Below, piece by piece: positions 32,280 through 41,506 of a DNA stretch of 64,000 nucleotides. Under the pieces are notes generated by a model, which was not told the DNA's origin, did no database searches, and saw only the letters and a list, made by a program, of their open reading frames with translations. The translations under genes and the position numbers were made by a program. The first letter of the stretch is position 1; each line of letters begins with the position of its first letter. The DNA is from CAXXFQ01 sp963674475. Its GTDB lineage: Bacteria > Planctomycetota > Planctomycetia > Pirellulales > Thermoguttaceae. Location of the stretch: assembly GCA_963674475.2 (NCBI GenBank), contig CAXXFQ010000008.1, forward strand, positions 558,001-622,000, written 5' to 3'.

Positions 32280-33927
32280 ATGGCACTCGGACCCAACGGC
32301 ACGAAAAAAGAAGCGTGGGCATCGCAATTCGGAGTCATTTTGGCCGTCACCGGCAGCGCGGTCGGGCTGGGAAACTTTTTGCGGTTTCCCGGGATGGCGG
32401 CCCAGCACGGCGGCGGGGCGTTCATGATTCCTTACGTGTGCGCCTTCCTGCTTCTCGGACTGCCGCTGGCCTGGGTCGAGTGGTCGTTGGGCCGTCAGGG
32501 CGGCTCGTACGGCTTTAATTCGGCCGCCGGAATCTTTCGCAAGCTTTGGGGAAATCGGGCCGCTCCGTACTTCGGCGTCTTGGCACTGATTACGCCGATG
32601 ATCATCTACATGTACTACGTCTACATCGAGGGATGGTGTCTGGCCTATGCGATTCGGTATCTGTTCGGGATGATGGATTTTGGTGCCGACCCGGCCAGTT
32701 ACGAGGCCTTTTTCAATCAGTTTGTCGGCGCGGAGTCCAACGGCAGTGTGGAGCTGTTTTCCCGGTGCCGATTTTTGGGTCTCCTCGACGTTCTGCCTGA
32801 TGGTCAGTTTCGTCATCAATTTCTTCCTGATCTACCGCGGGCTATCGAAAGGGATCGAGTGGTTTTGTCGCTGGGCGATGCCGGCGTTGATGATCTGTGC
32901 GTTGGTGATTCTGGTTCGTGTTTTGACCCTTCCGCCGAACCCGAACGTTCCGGATCAGACGATCGTCAGTGGTCTCGGTTATATGTGGAATCCGACCGGA
33001 CCGGACCGGACGTTTTGGCAAGCGGTGACCGATCCGTCGGCCTGGTTGGCGGCGGCCGGTCAGATCTTTTTCTCGTTGTCGATCGGCTACGGGATTATTA
33101 TCACCTATGCCAGCTACCTGAAAAAAGACGACGATATCGCCTTGAGCAGTTTGACGGCCGCATCGGGGAACGGTTTTTGTGAAGTGGTTCTCGGCGGGCT
33201 GATCACGATTCCGGCCGCCTTTTTGTTCTTGGGACCGGTCTTCATGAAGAACCTGCCGTCGACGTTCGGCATGGGGTTTGTGGCGTTGCCCAACGTGTTC
33301 AATCAGATGTTTGCCGGATGGTTTTTTGGTTTTCTGTTCTTCTTTTTGCTCTTTTTAGCCGCGGTGACCAGCTCGCTTTCGATGTTGCAACCGGCGATCG
33401 CCTTTTTGGAAGAGGGGCTCGGATTGGGACGCAAGATGTCGGTCGCCCTTTTGGGGATGATTACGGCCATGGGCAGCTTCTTCGTGGTTCACTTTTCCAA
33501 AAACCTGATTGTTCTCGACACGCTCGATTTCTGGGTCGGCACGTTTTCGATTTACCTGTTGGCGACGTTCCACGTGTTGTTGTTCGGGTGGATCATCGGG
33601 ATCGACCGAGGCATGGAAGAATTGGAGCGGGGGGCGGAAATCCCGATTCCTCGCTTTATCCGCTTTATCATTAAATACGTTTCGCCGACCTATTTGTTTC
33701 TGGTTTTCGGTTCGTGGTTCTACCAGGAAATCCTCTCTTCTCCTTCCCAAGAGGGCCAATTGAGCCGTCTCGAGCAGATTCGGGATATTCCTGGCGCCCA
33801 GACCGCCATCTTTTTGATTTTGTTCGTAAGCGCTTTCTTTTTGATTCTGATCCGGCGTGCGGTGCGAAGATGGGATAAAATTGAGATGGAAGGATTGGAC
33901 GCGAGTGTAAAGGAGGAATCGGCATGA
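32280..33927 (+). pseudogene. Sodium:neurotransmitter symporter (NSS) family transporter, frameshifted
   Basis: The first part (MALGPNGTKKEAWASQFGVILAVTGSAVGLGNFLRFPGMAAQHGGGAFMIPY) is the NSS signature of TM1 and the sodium site. The remainder (from GADFWVSSTFCLMVSFVINFF to DASVKEESA) continues in another frame with the expected membrane helices. The break is at CCC (32761-32763). Removing one C gives the smooth reading ELFSGADFWVSS. So either a one-base insertion or a sequencing error splits a protein of about 548 residues with about 12 helices. The intact downstream half and the coupled small subunit gene favour a recent event or an error. Probably imports an amino acid with sodium. Confidence 0.8.
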
Positions 33928-34082
33928 CCCTTTCTGGATGGATCATTATGGCTCTTTCGGTCGGCGGCATGACCGGTCTTTTGACTTGGTGCATCAGTAA
34001 GGTGCTCATGACACCCGGTTCGACCAAACACTTGCACACCCAGGCCGATATCCACTCGCCCGACTTGGACGAAGACGACTGA
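33924..34082 (+). CDS. MetS-like small subunit of the NSS transporter (52 aa)
   Basis: A 52-residue protein beginning MTLSGWIIMALSVGGMTGLLTW. It has one membrane helix (residues 4-25), a short basic turn and an acidic C-terminus (HSPDLDEDD). Its ATG overlaps the stop of the NSS gene (ATGA), and AAGGAGG lies upstream within that gene. A tiny membrane protein directly downstream of an NSS symporter matches the MetS subunit of the MetPS methionine/alanine importers. The assignment rests on layout and context. Confidence 0.75.
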   Translation: MTLSGWIIMALSVGGMTGLLTWCISKVLMTPGSTKHLHTQADIHSPDLDEDD

Positions 34083-34216
34083 CCTCCAATGCCGAGAACG
34101 AGAGATTGACAAACGACGTTCGCGGATCAGAGGGAGGAAGAGCGGCTTCTTTGGGAGAAGTAGAGAACGGAGGCGGTGTTTTCGTTGGAGCGTATCCTAT
34201 AAAAAGGAGGTACTCA

Positions 34217-34672
34217 ATGAATTGGCTTCCTTGTAAAAAAGTGGTGGTCCCGTTCGACTTTTCCGACGACGCGACCAAGGCCCTAGAGACCGCGATGGAG
34301 ATGGCCGACGACCCGGCCCACGTTCACGTGATCCACGTGTTGCCCTTCTTGGAACCGACAGAACCGGGATTTATCTGGGAGGCGGTCGATGATCAGGCCC
34401 GGAAAGACCACGCCGCGGTCGCCCTTCGGGAGGAACTGGCCAAATTGAGCCCGATTGGCGGCGAGACGGTCGAGATCCTTTTGGGCGACCCGGGGCATGA
34501 AATTATCGATTATGCCGATCGAGTCAAAGCGGGGTTGATCGTCGTTTCTTCACACGGTCGTAGCGGGCTGAAGCGGTTGTTGCTCGGTTCGGTTGCCGAA
34601 CGGGTGGTCCGTCTGTCCCATTGTCCGGTGTTGATGTTGAAGACCGGTCATGCGGCGGTTGTGGAGGATTGA
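34217..34672 (+). CDS. Universal stress protein (UspA family)
   Basis: 151 residues. It begins MNWLPCKKVVVPFDFSDDATKALETAMEMA and contains the ATP-binding motif near the end: VVSSHGRSGLKRLLLGSVAERVVRLSHCPVLML (G-x2-G-x9-G-S). One Usp domain. AAAGGAGG six bases before the ATG fixes the start; an upstream in-frame start at 34106 is not needed. It lies 134 bp after the transporter genes and may be separately transcribed. Confidence 0.92.
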   Translation: MNWLPCKKVVVPFDFSDDATKALETAMEMADDPAHVHVIHVLPFLEPTEPGFIWEAVDDQARKDHAAVALREELAKLSPIGGETVEILLGDPGHEIIDYADRVKAGLIVVSSHGRSGLKRLLLGSVAERVVRLSHCPVLMLKTGHAAVVED

Positions 34673-35361
34673 ACGTGACGGGCGCGACCTTATGGGTACG
34701 TGTTCTCTCCTTCGAAAAACTTTTCCGGGAGACGAATCGGTCGAGATTTTCTCCCTCAGGGGGGTTGTTTCGATCGGCCCACAACGGGCAGTTTTTTCGG
34801 CTCGATGTCCCGTTTGTTTTTCTGGCTTCAAAAGTGGCGAGTAAAAAAAGGGCCGTTTTGCCTTCTCCTTCCTCGCCGCGTTGCGGGAAAAAGGGCCGGC
34901 CGTTTTGCGAGACGCTTTTCTCTTGGCCGGAGGGCTTGTGAAAGTCGATTTCCTCCCCAATTTCTCGTCTCAAAAGAGATTGGGTTCACGGGCAAAATGG
35001 ACTCCCGTTTATTTCTTACTAGGACCCCTACAATCCTTACCAGTGGAGTGGCCCGAGCGCGAGCGGTTGCCAAAACCGTGTTGCTTTTTTCCCACACGGT
35101 TGGTTGATTTCTATAATTATACACGGGCCGGTATGTTGCCGAAAAGCAACGTTTTTGGGGCGTCTGTCCTCTCTTCACTACGATTGGTACCGCCTTTCGC
35201 TTTTCTTGATGCAAAAAGAGGTCGACGGCGTTGACCGCCCATCGGGCGTAACCTACATATTCTTCGGAAGCTGTTTTCCTTGGTAAAGAAAAAAAGCTTC
35301 ATCCGCGGGGCTAAAGCGGAGAAGGTTTGTAAACAGAGATCAGGCGAGCATTAGGTAAAAA
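34673..35361. other. Intergenic region, 689 bp, no supported gene
   Basis: Several open frames overlap here on both strands, but none has a ribosome binding site or a recognisable pattern. TATAAT occurs at about 35113-35118, a possible -10 box for the response regulator gene, without a clear -35. Runs such as AAAAGGGCCGGCCGTTTTGC (34879-34900) form small palindromes. Confidence 0.45.
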
Positions 35362-36750
35362 ATGATGAAACGGGGAAACCTCCTTCTGGTTGACGATGAT
35401 CGTCATCTGCTTCACTCAATGGCCGACTGGCTTCGGTCGATCGGTTTTGAAGTGGAAACGGCGGCCAATTGTCCCGAGGCATTGAGCGCGCTGGGGCGAA
35501 ACGGTTTCGATTTGGTGTTGGCCGATATTCGCTTGGGCGAAGGTGGAGACGGGTTCGACATTCTGCGCTATTGCTGTCAAAATTACCCGGATCTCCAGGT
35601 GATTTTGATGACCGGATACGGGACGGTCGACACGGCGGTCGAGGCGATCCGAGCGGGGGCGTTTGATTTTCTCACCAAGCCGTTGATCGACGAAGAATTG
35701 GAGATGGCGCTCAATCGGGCGCTGGACCAAAAGGAAGTGGTCAAGGAAAACGAAAATCTCAAGGCCCAGTTGGACGATCGGTTCGGCCTGGCCAACATTG
35801 TCGGTCACGATCATCGGATGCGGCGTATCTACGACATGATCGAAAGTATCGCCGATACGAAGGCGACCGTCTTGATCACCGGTGAAAGCGGAACGGGAAA
35901 ATCGATGGTGGCCCGCGCGATCCACCGTCTGAGCAATCGTCGGGATAATTCGTTTGTCGAGGTGGCTTGCGGCGCGCTGCCGGAGACGTTGTTGGAAAGC
36001 GAACTGTTCGGTCACGTGGCCGGTTCGTTTACCGGGGCGACCGTCGACAAAAAAGGAAAGTTCATGCAGGCCGGCGACGGGACGATCTTCCTCGATGAGA
36101 TCGGCACCGCCAGTCCCGGCTTACAGGTAAAGCTGCTCCGCGTGCTTCAGGATTTCGAATTCGAGCAGGTCGGAGGGGAAAAGACGTATACGATCGATAC
36201 CCGGGTCATTCTGGCTACCAATGAAGACCTTTCGCGAGCGGTCGCCGAAGGCCGTTTTCGTCAGGACCTTTTTTATCGGGTCAATGTTATCAATATCGAA
36301 CTGCCGCCGTTGCGGGAGAGGATTTCCGACATCCCGATTTTGGTCGACCACTTTTTACATCAGGTTTGCGAGCAGATGGAGCGACCGCTCAAACGGGTCA
36401 GCGATTCGGCCTTGGCGGCGTTGCAGCGGTTCGATTGGCCGGGCAACGTGCGCGAGCTGCAAAACGTGATCGAGCGGGCGATTTTACTCGGGAAAAACGA
36501 TTCGATTGGCCTGGAAGACTTGCCGCCCGAATTTTATCAAAACGGGAAGCCGATCCCGATCGCGCCGGTTGGCAATCGAACGCTCAAAGAGGCGCTCGAA
36601 GGGCCCGAACGTCAGATTATTCTCGACGTGCTCGAGATGCACAACTGGAATCGCTACGCCACGGCCGAGTCGTTGGGCATCAATCGAACGACGCTTTACA
36701 AGAAAATGAAGCGATTGGGGCTGGAACAAGAGGAGCCTTCGTTTCACTAG
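35362..36750 (+). CDS. NtrC-family sigma-54-dependent response regulator
   Basis: 462 residues in three domains. The receiver (1-120) has DDD at 11-13, Asp55 (LADIRLG) and Lys107 (FLTKPL). The AAA+ domain has Walker A GESGTGKS (174-181), GSFTGA (221-226) as the sigma-54 contact loop and Walker B TIFLDEIG (241-248). The Fis-type HTH is at the end (NRYATAESLGINRTTLYKKMKRLGL). The loop reads GSFTGA instead of the usual GAFTGA. It is a strong candidate to activate the sigma-54 promoter at 6131, but a link to flagella is only inferred. No partner kinase lies next to it. Confidence 0.93.
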   Translation: MMKRGNLLLVDDDRHLLHSMADWLRSIGFEVETAANCPEALSALGRNGFDLVLADIRLGEGGDGFDILRYCCQNYPDLQVILMTGYGTVDTAVEAIRAGAFDFLTKPLIDEELEMALNRALDQKEVVKENENLKAQLDDRFGLANIVGHDHRMRRIYDMIESIADTKATVLITGESGTGKSMVARAIHRLSNRRDNSFVEVACGALPETLLESELFGHVAGSFTGATVDKKGKFMQAGDGTIFLDEIGTASPGLQVKLLRVLQDFEFEQVGGEKTYTIDTRVILATNEDLSRAVAEGRFRQDLFYRVNVINIELPPLRERISDIPILVDHFLHQVCEQMERPLKRVSDSALAALQRFDWPGNVRELQNVIERAILLGKNDSIGLEDLPPEFYQNGKPIPIAPVGNRTLKEALEGPERQIILDVLEMHNWNRYATAESLGINRTTLYKKMKRLGLEQEEPSFH

Positions 36751-36760
36751 CCGTCGGTTT

Positions 36761-36812
36761 GGTTTTCAGAAACACACGTTTACGCTGTCTTTGCCGCTTG
36801 CTTTCTGAAACC
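36761..36812. terminator. Hairpin between two convergent genes
   Basis: GGTTTTCAGAAA (36761-36772) pairs with TTTCTGAAACC (36802-36812), with one bulged base. It sits in the 67-bp gap and could stop transcription from both sides. Confidence 0.5.
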
Positions 36813-36817
36813 GTGCG

Positions 36818-37810
36818 CTAAAACTGCCAGAGCAGGACGATCGAGTAGTCGATATCATTGAGGTTGCCGCCCGGGTTCGGGCGGTTGAATCGATCGGTCG
36901 CGTTGATTTTCATGCTGAGGTTGTTTACCTCGTCGAGCAAAATTTCCCAACTCCCTTTGGAGACCATTCGGTAATCGCCGAAATTGGTCACGTTGGGGAA
37001 GTAGTCGCTTGAAAGCTTGATCTTGTGGCGACGGCTCATCTGCCACCGGTAATCGATTCCCCAGTGCATTTCCGGCCTGGCCTCGTCGTCGGGCCCACCG
37101 TAGTCTTGCGAGAAACCACTTCCCCATCGCCCTTTGAGTGTCACGATTTCGTTGGTAATCAGATCGTAGCTCAGACCGGTTGAAGCGCTGACCTGGGCGT
37201 TCCAGGGTTGGAACTCGTCGTAGATAACCGTTCCATTGATAAACCAGTCGAACGGACCGGCCACTTTCTTGCGGTCGAAGTCCCATTCGAAAAATAGCCG
37301 ATTCGCCTGTTCTACGCCGTCGGAGTTGGTTTTCTGGTAGTCCAGATCGAGGCCAATGGAATACTTGGGCAACTCGAGTTTGCTCTCGAAGCCGGCTCGA
37401 AAACTGATCGTCTCCGACGCCCCGCTGGTTCCGTTGAGCCCCAGCTCGACATTCCCTTTCCACGGATCGAAATAGGGTCGATACCAGGCCGGCGGTTCGA
37501 CATCGAGCAGCTTTTCGTCGAGAAGGATATCCGATTCCACCGTTTCGACTTCGCGCTCGACTCGGTTTTCGACCGCGGGAGTCGGAATCGGTTCGGCCGG
37601 TTCAGTCGAGGCCGTCTCGGGGGGCTCTATCGGCGGAAGTCGACGCAAAAGGGCCGTTTGCTCCACGGGCCCCGGAAATGGCGTAGGCCATACCGACTGC
37701 GAGGGCGCTTGCGAGAGGGCCGTTGATATCAACGTTAGCAGAAAGACGATCGAAGCAATCCCGGCGAGGATCGATTTCGGATGTCGTTCATTGAATCCAG
37801 ATCGGAACAA
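36818..37810 (-). CDS. DUF481-like outer-membrane protein
   Basis: 330 residues. A signal peptide (ILAGIASIVFLLTLISTALS) precedes a Pro/Glu-rich spacer (about 40-105) and a beta-rich domain: KGNVELGLNGTSGASETISFRAGFESKLELPKYSIGLDLDYQKTNSDGVEQANR, continuing in alternating patterns to the C-terminal IDYSIVLLWQF. This is the pattern of the DUF481/YdiY outer-membrane beta-barrels; the terminal Phe is typical for such proteins. Function unknown. Confidence 0.82.
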   Translation of the reverse strand: MFRSGFNERHPKSILAGIASIVFLLTLISTALSQAPSQSVWPTPFPGPVEQTALLRRLPPIEPPETASTEPAEPIPTPAVENRVEREVETVESDILLDEKLLDVEPPAWYRPYFDPWKGNVELGLNGTSGASETISFRAGFESKLELPKYSIGLDLDYQKTNSDGVEQANRLFFEWDFDRKKVAGPFDWFINGTVIYDEFQPWNAQVSASTGLSYDLITNEIVTLKGRWGSGFSQDYGGPDDEARPEMHWGIDYRWQMSRRHKIKLSSDYFPNVTNFGDYRMVSKGSWEILLDEVNNLSMKINATDRFNRPNPGGNLNDIDYSIVLLWQF

Positions 37811-38174
37811 ACTGCCTTCTCCTGACTAGAAGCCGTCCCAAAAATCCATTTTGATCTGCAAGCGGGTCTTTTTCCGCCTGACTTCGTCACGAAAACCTCG
37901 GCGAATCGTTAATTCGCGGTCGGTTTCGTTCCTTGGCAGACGAAAAACCCCCCTCGCTTTCGGTGACAAAGTGATTTCTGGGATGACTTCTAATTTACGG
38001 CCCAATTTTGCCACGCGACCTTATCAAAAAAACGCTTTGAAAACAAGGGATTTTTTTATTCCTTCGATCTGTTCAAAAAAAGCTTCCTTGGCGCGGTACT
38101 GGGAAAAGGGGTAAAATGGATCTCTTGTTATCTAAACGGAACCTTTCCCCCTTATTGAGGGTGCGTCTAAGACA
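37811..38174. other. Intergenic region, 364 bp, no supported gene
   Basis: It separates the divergent DUF481-like and TopoVI-B genes and must carry both promoters. No topoisomerase VI A gene or fragment of one is seen here. Confidence 0.45.
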
Positions 38175-40166
38175 GTGGCAACTAACGGAAAAAACAACAA
38201 CGGACGACGGCGGCGTGCAACCGCGCAGTCGATGGCGGCCGGACAACGTGATATCTCGGTCAGCGAATTTTTTGCGAAGAACCGCCATCTTCTCGGATTC
38301 GATAACCCACGCAAGGCCCTTCTGACCACGGTCAAGGAGGCGGTCGACAACGCGCTGGACGCCTGTGAAGAGGCGGATATTCTGCCCGAGATTTGGGTCC
38401 ACATCGAGTCGACCGGCAACGATCGATACCAAGTCGGCATCCAAGACAACGGCCCCGGTATTCTCAAGAAACAAATCCCGTTGATCTTCGGGAAGCTGCT
38501 CTACGGGTCGAAGTTTCACCGATTGCGAATGAGTCGCGGGCAGCAGGGGATCGGCATCAGCGCCGCCGGGATGTATGGCTTGTTGACTACCGGCAAGCCG
38601 ATCAAGATTATGTCGAAAATCTCGGTCCGACGTCCGGCCCATTATTACGAACTTGAGATCGACACCAAACGTAATCAGCCGGTCATCGTCAATGGCAAAG
38701 GGGACGGGATCGATATTCCGCCCGGTCAAAAGGGACTTAAGGCCATCGAAAAACACGGGATCAAGTGGATTGATTCGAATCACGGCACGCGGGTAACGAT
38801 CGAGCTGGAAGCCCGATATCAGCGTGGACGGGGAAGCGTCGACGAATATCTCGAGCAGACGGCGATCGCCAATCCCCACGTCATGTTGCATTATGTCGAT
38901 CCGGACGGAAAAGAAAAACAGTATGACCGGGTGACCGAGACGTTGCCGCCGGAACCCAAAGAGATCAAGCCGCACCCGTACGGAATCGAGTTGGGACGCC
39001 TGATCGAGATGCTCAAAAATACGTCGGAGACGACCGTTTCCCAATTTTTGACCAGTTCGTTTTCCAAGGTGACCCCGTCGGTCGCGCGTCGCGTTTGCGA
39101 AGGGGCTGACGTCAGTACGCGGGCCAACGTCAAAAAGGTCGGCCGACACGAAGCCGATTTGCTGTACAAATCGATCCAAGAGACGAAGATCCGTCCACCG
39201 TCGACCGATTGTATTTCCCCGATCGGCGAGGAGCTGATTCTAAAAGGGCTTCACCAGGTCGTTCCGGGCGAGTTTTTTGCCGCCGCGACCCGACCGCCGG
39301 CCGTCTATCGGGGGAACCCGTTCCAGATCGAGGTCGGGTTGGCCTACGGTGGCGGGCCGACGTCGCACAAGGTGACTCGTGACGAGTTGGTCGACCTGCT
39401 CTCCGAAAGTGACGCGCGGACCTTGCGTCAATTTCTGATCAACACTTTTGAAGGTCTGGGGCCTGACGCGGCCGATCGGATCCTCAAAGAATCGAAAGCA
39501 AAAACACGGATCTCGCCGAGCAATCTCAAGAAGAAAGAGATTGACGAGCTACACCACGTGATGCGGAACATCAACCTTCACGACGGCCAGTCGATGAACG
39601 TGTTGCGGTATGCCAACCGGGTTCCGTTGCAGTTTCAGGCCGGCGCTTGTGCGGTTACCCAGACGATCGTGCAGACCAATTGGCGTTCGTATGGTTTGGG
39701 CCAGTCGCGCGGTTCGTTGCCGCGGGGACCGGCCACGGTGATGGTTCACATCGCCAGCGTTTGGGTTCCTTTTACCAGCGAATCGAAAGAGGCGGTCGCG
39801 TCCTATCCCGAAATCCAGAAGGAGCTTCGCTTGGCCCTTCAGGCGGTTGGGCGGAAGTTGGGAATGTATCTTCGGCGTCGGCGTAAGGTGAAGCATGAAG
39901 GGGAGCGGCGGACCATTTTCCTGCGGTATTTGGGCGAAGTGGCTGACGCGGTCAGTTCGATCAAAAAGTGTGATCGGGGCCCGATTTACGATCAGCTTTT
40001 TGAAGTCGCTCGAAAGAAAACGACCGAGGCCGACACGAAGCTTGATGATCGGGGGCGGCCGGTTGGCGAGAAAGAGCTTAACCTGGGGGACAACGTGCTG
40101 ATTGTCGATCGGACGAAGAAAAAGGAGGAAGCGGAAACAGAACCGGTTACGTCGGAAGAAGCGTAA
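38175..40166 (+). CDS. top6B: DNA topoisomerase VI subunit B
   Basis: 663 residues with a GTG start. The GHKL ATPase domain is clear: NPRKALLTTVKEAVDNALDACEEA (catalytic region with Asn59), DNGPGI (91-96) and RGQQGIGISAAGMYG (121-135). The transducer domain follows with the conserved SRGSLPRGPATVMVHIASVWVPFTSESKEAVASYPEI. The protein is the ATP-operated gate of a type IIB topoisomerase and needs subunit A (the Spo11-like cutting subunit). It is longer than archaeal forms (about 530) and has a charged C-terminus. No A subunit is adjacent on either side. The protein type is mainly archaeal and plant, with scattered bacterial occurrence. Confidence 0.92.
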   Translation: MATNGKNNNGRRRRATAQSMAAGQRDISVSEFFAKNRHLLGFDNPRKALLTTVKEAVDNALDACEEADILPEIWVHIESTGNDRYQVGIQDNGPGILKKQIPLIFGKLLYGSKFHRLRMSRGQQGIGISAAGMYGLLTTGKPIKIMSKISVRRPAHYYELEIDTKRNQPVIVNGKGDGIDIPPGQKGLKAIEKHGIKWIDSNHGTRVTIELEARYQRGRGSVDEYLEQTAIANPHVMLHYVDPDGKEKQYDRVTETLPPEPKEIKPHPYGIELGRLIEMLKNTSETTVSQFLTSSFSKVTPSVARRVCEGADVSTRANVKKVGRHEADLLYKSIQETKIRPPSTDCISPIGEELILKGLHQVVPGEFFAAATRPPAVYRGNPFQIEVGLAYGGGPTSHKVTRDELVDLLSESDARTLRQFLINTFEGLGPDAADRILKESKAKTRISPSNLKKKEIDELHHVMRNINLHDGQSMNVLRYANRVPLQFQAGACAVTQTIVQTNWRSYGLGQSRGSLPRGPATVMVHIASVWVPFTSESKEAVASYPEIQKELRLALQAVGRKLGMYLRRRRKVKHEGERRTIFLRYLGEVADAVSSIKKCDRGPIYDQLFEVARKKTTEADTKLDDRGRPVGEKELNLGDNVLIVDRTKKKEEAETEPVTSEEA

Positions 40167-40172
40167 AAAAGA

Positions 40173-40590
40173 AAAGAGGGATTACGAAGTAATCCCGGTC
40201 CAAAAAGTTTTTGAGGGGAGAGTTTGAGAGGGGACAATTTTCAAAATGTCCCCTCTCATTCTAGAAATACAGGTGACGGCGCAGCCGTCACACCTTTTTC
40301 TTTGGATAACGGTCAATGCCCCAATTCCCGCCAAGCATCTTTAAAAGTTCAGAATCCGTTTAAACGCGAAAACGCAACGTCAAACGCCCGCCCCACCTTT
40401 TCAAACCAAGGGGTTAACTCCAGCTTACAAAATAAGCATTCTCGCTTTCATGGCGTCAAGAAAAAAGGAACGACGGCCAAAGCCGTCGCCAATATTTTTT
40501 GAAATGAGGAAAACCATTTTGAAAATAGGTTTTCCTCAAACTCCTTTCCAAAAACTTTTTGGAGCGCGATTACTTCGTAATCGCTCTTTT
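40173..40590. repeat. Inverted pair of three-hairpin modules
   Basis: The left arm has hairpin A GGGATTAC-GAA-GTAATCCC (40178-40196), then CCAAAAAGTTTTTG (40200-40213), hairpin B GAGAGGGGACA/TGTCCCCTCTC (40226-40257) and hairpin C GTGACGGC-GCA-GCCGTCAC (40273-40291). The right arm, read on the other strand, has the same order: GCGATTAC/GTAATCGC (40566-40584), CCAAAAACTTTTTGG (40548-40562), GAGGAAAACC/GGTTTTCCTC (40506-40537) and CGACGGC/GCCGTCG (40471-40488). The arms align throughout, but stem sequences differ while pairing is kept. The centre (about 40306-40454) is unstructured by eye. It encodes nothing recognisable. Confidence 0.85.
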
Positions 40591-40621
40591 CTTTGTCGTT
40601 TTTCTTCTTTTTTTGTTTCTT

Positions 40622-41506
40622 TTAGGTGCCACCCGACGCTTCAAATAACTCCCACGCCCGTCGTACCTCCCCCACGTCATGCACCCGCAAAATATCCACC
40701 CCCTGCTGCCCTAACGCCAACGCTGTCCCGATCGTTCCCGACATTCGTTCCACCTCGGAATCGTCGAGTACCTGACCGATATAACGCTTGCGTGAATGCC
40801 CATAAAGGACCGGGCAGCCAAGCGAGGTGAAACGATCGACCGATCGCAAAAGGGCCAGGTTGTGTGCGAGCCGCTTGCCGAAACCGATCCCCGGGTCGAG
40901 GCAAATCTTTCCCGCGTCAAGTCCCGCCTCAAGTAACGCGTCGCGTCGGTCGGCCAAAAAGCGTTGCACCTCTTCGACCACATTGGTGTAGGTCGGCCGC
41001 GCTTGCATATTTCTGGGAGTCCCCCGCATGTGCATCAAGCAGACTCCCGGTTGGTGTTCGACGATCAACGGTTCCATTTCCGGATCGCCTGCAAACGCGG
41101 TGACGTCGTTGATGATCTCCGCTCCTGAAGCCAACGCCGCGCGGGCGACGGCCGCTTTGGAAGTGTCGATCGAGATCGGGATATTGACCTTTTCGACCAA
41201 CGTTTCAAGGACCGGGAGAATCCGTCGGAGTTCTTCTTCGGCCGAAACCCCTTCGGAACCGGGGCGAGTGCTTTCGCCACCGAGATCCAAGAGATCGGCT
41301 CCTTCATCGACCAGACGTCGCGCGTGGTCGATCGCGTCGGAATGTTTTGAAAACTGTCCGCCATCGGAAAAGCTGTCGGGCGTGATGTTGACGATCCCCA
41401 TCAAACGGGGACGCGGCTTAAGCGGAAGCGTTCGGGTTCGCAGAACCCATTGATCGGGGCGGGGAGAAGCGTCGGCCGACGTTGGTTTGGAATCCGAAGG
41501 ACTCAC
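40622..41506 (-). CDS. folP: Dihydropteroate synthase
   Basis: 294 residues from the GTG at 41506. The enzyme joins p-aminobenzoate to the pterin pyrophosphate in folate synthesis. The signatures are RLMGIVNITPDSFSDGG, DLGGESTRPGSEGVSAEEE, INDVTAF, CLMHMRGTP, CLDPGIGFGK and YGHSRKRYIG. The GTG overlaps the lptE stop (GTGA), which suggests translational coupling. An ATG 72 bases upstream (41578) is possible but lies within lptE. Last gene of the recO-bamD-lptE-folP run. Confidence 0.94.
   Translation of the reverse strand: MSPSDSKPTSADASPRPDQWVLRTRTLPLKPRPRLMGIVNITPDSFSDGGQFSKHSDAIDHARRLVDEGADLLDLGGESTRPGSEGVSAEEELRRILPVLETLVEKVNIPISIDTSKAAVARAALASGAEIINDVTAFAGDPEMEPLIVEHQPGVCLMHMRGTPRNMQARPTYTNVVEEVQRFLADRRDALLEAGLDAGKICLDPGIGFGKRLAHNLALLRSVDRFTSLGCPVLYGHSRKRYIGQVLDDSEVERMSGTIGTALALGQQGVDILRVHDVGEVRRAWELFEASGGT

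Noticed and set aside
34673..35361. Overlapping 100-150-codon frames on both strands
   Set aside because: They lack start signals and known patterns, and they overlap each other in several frames.
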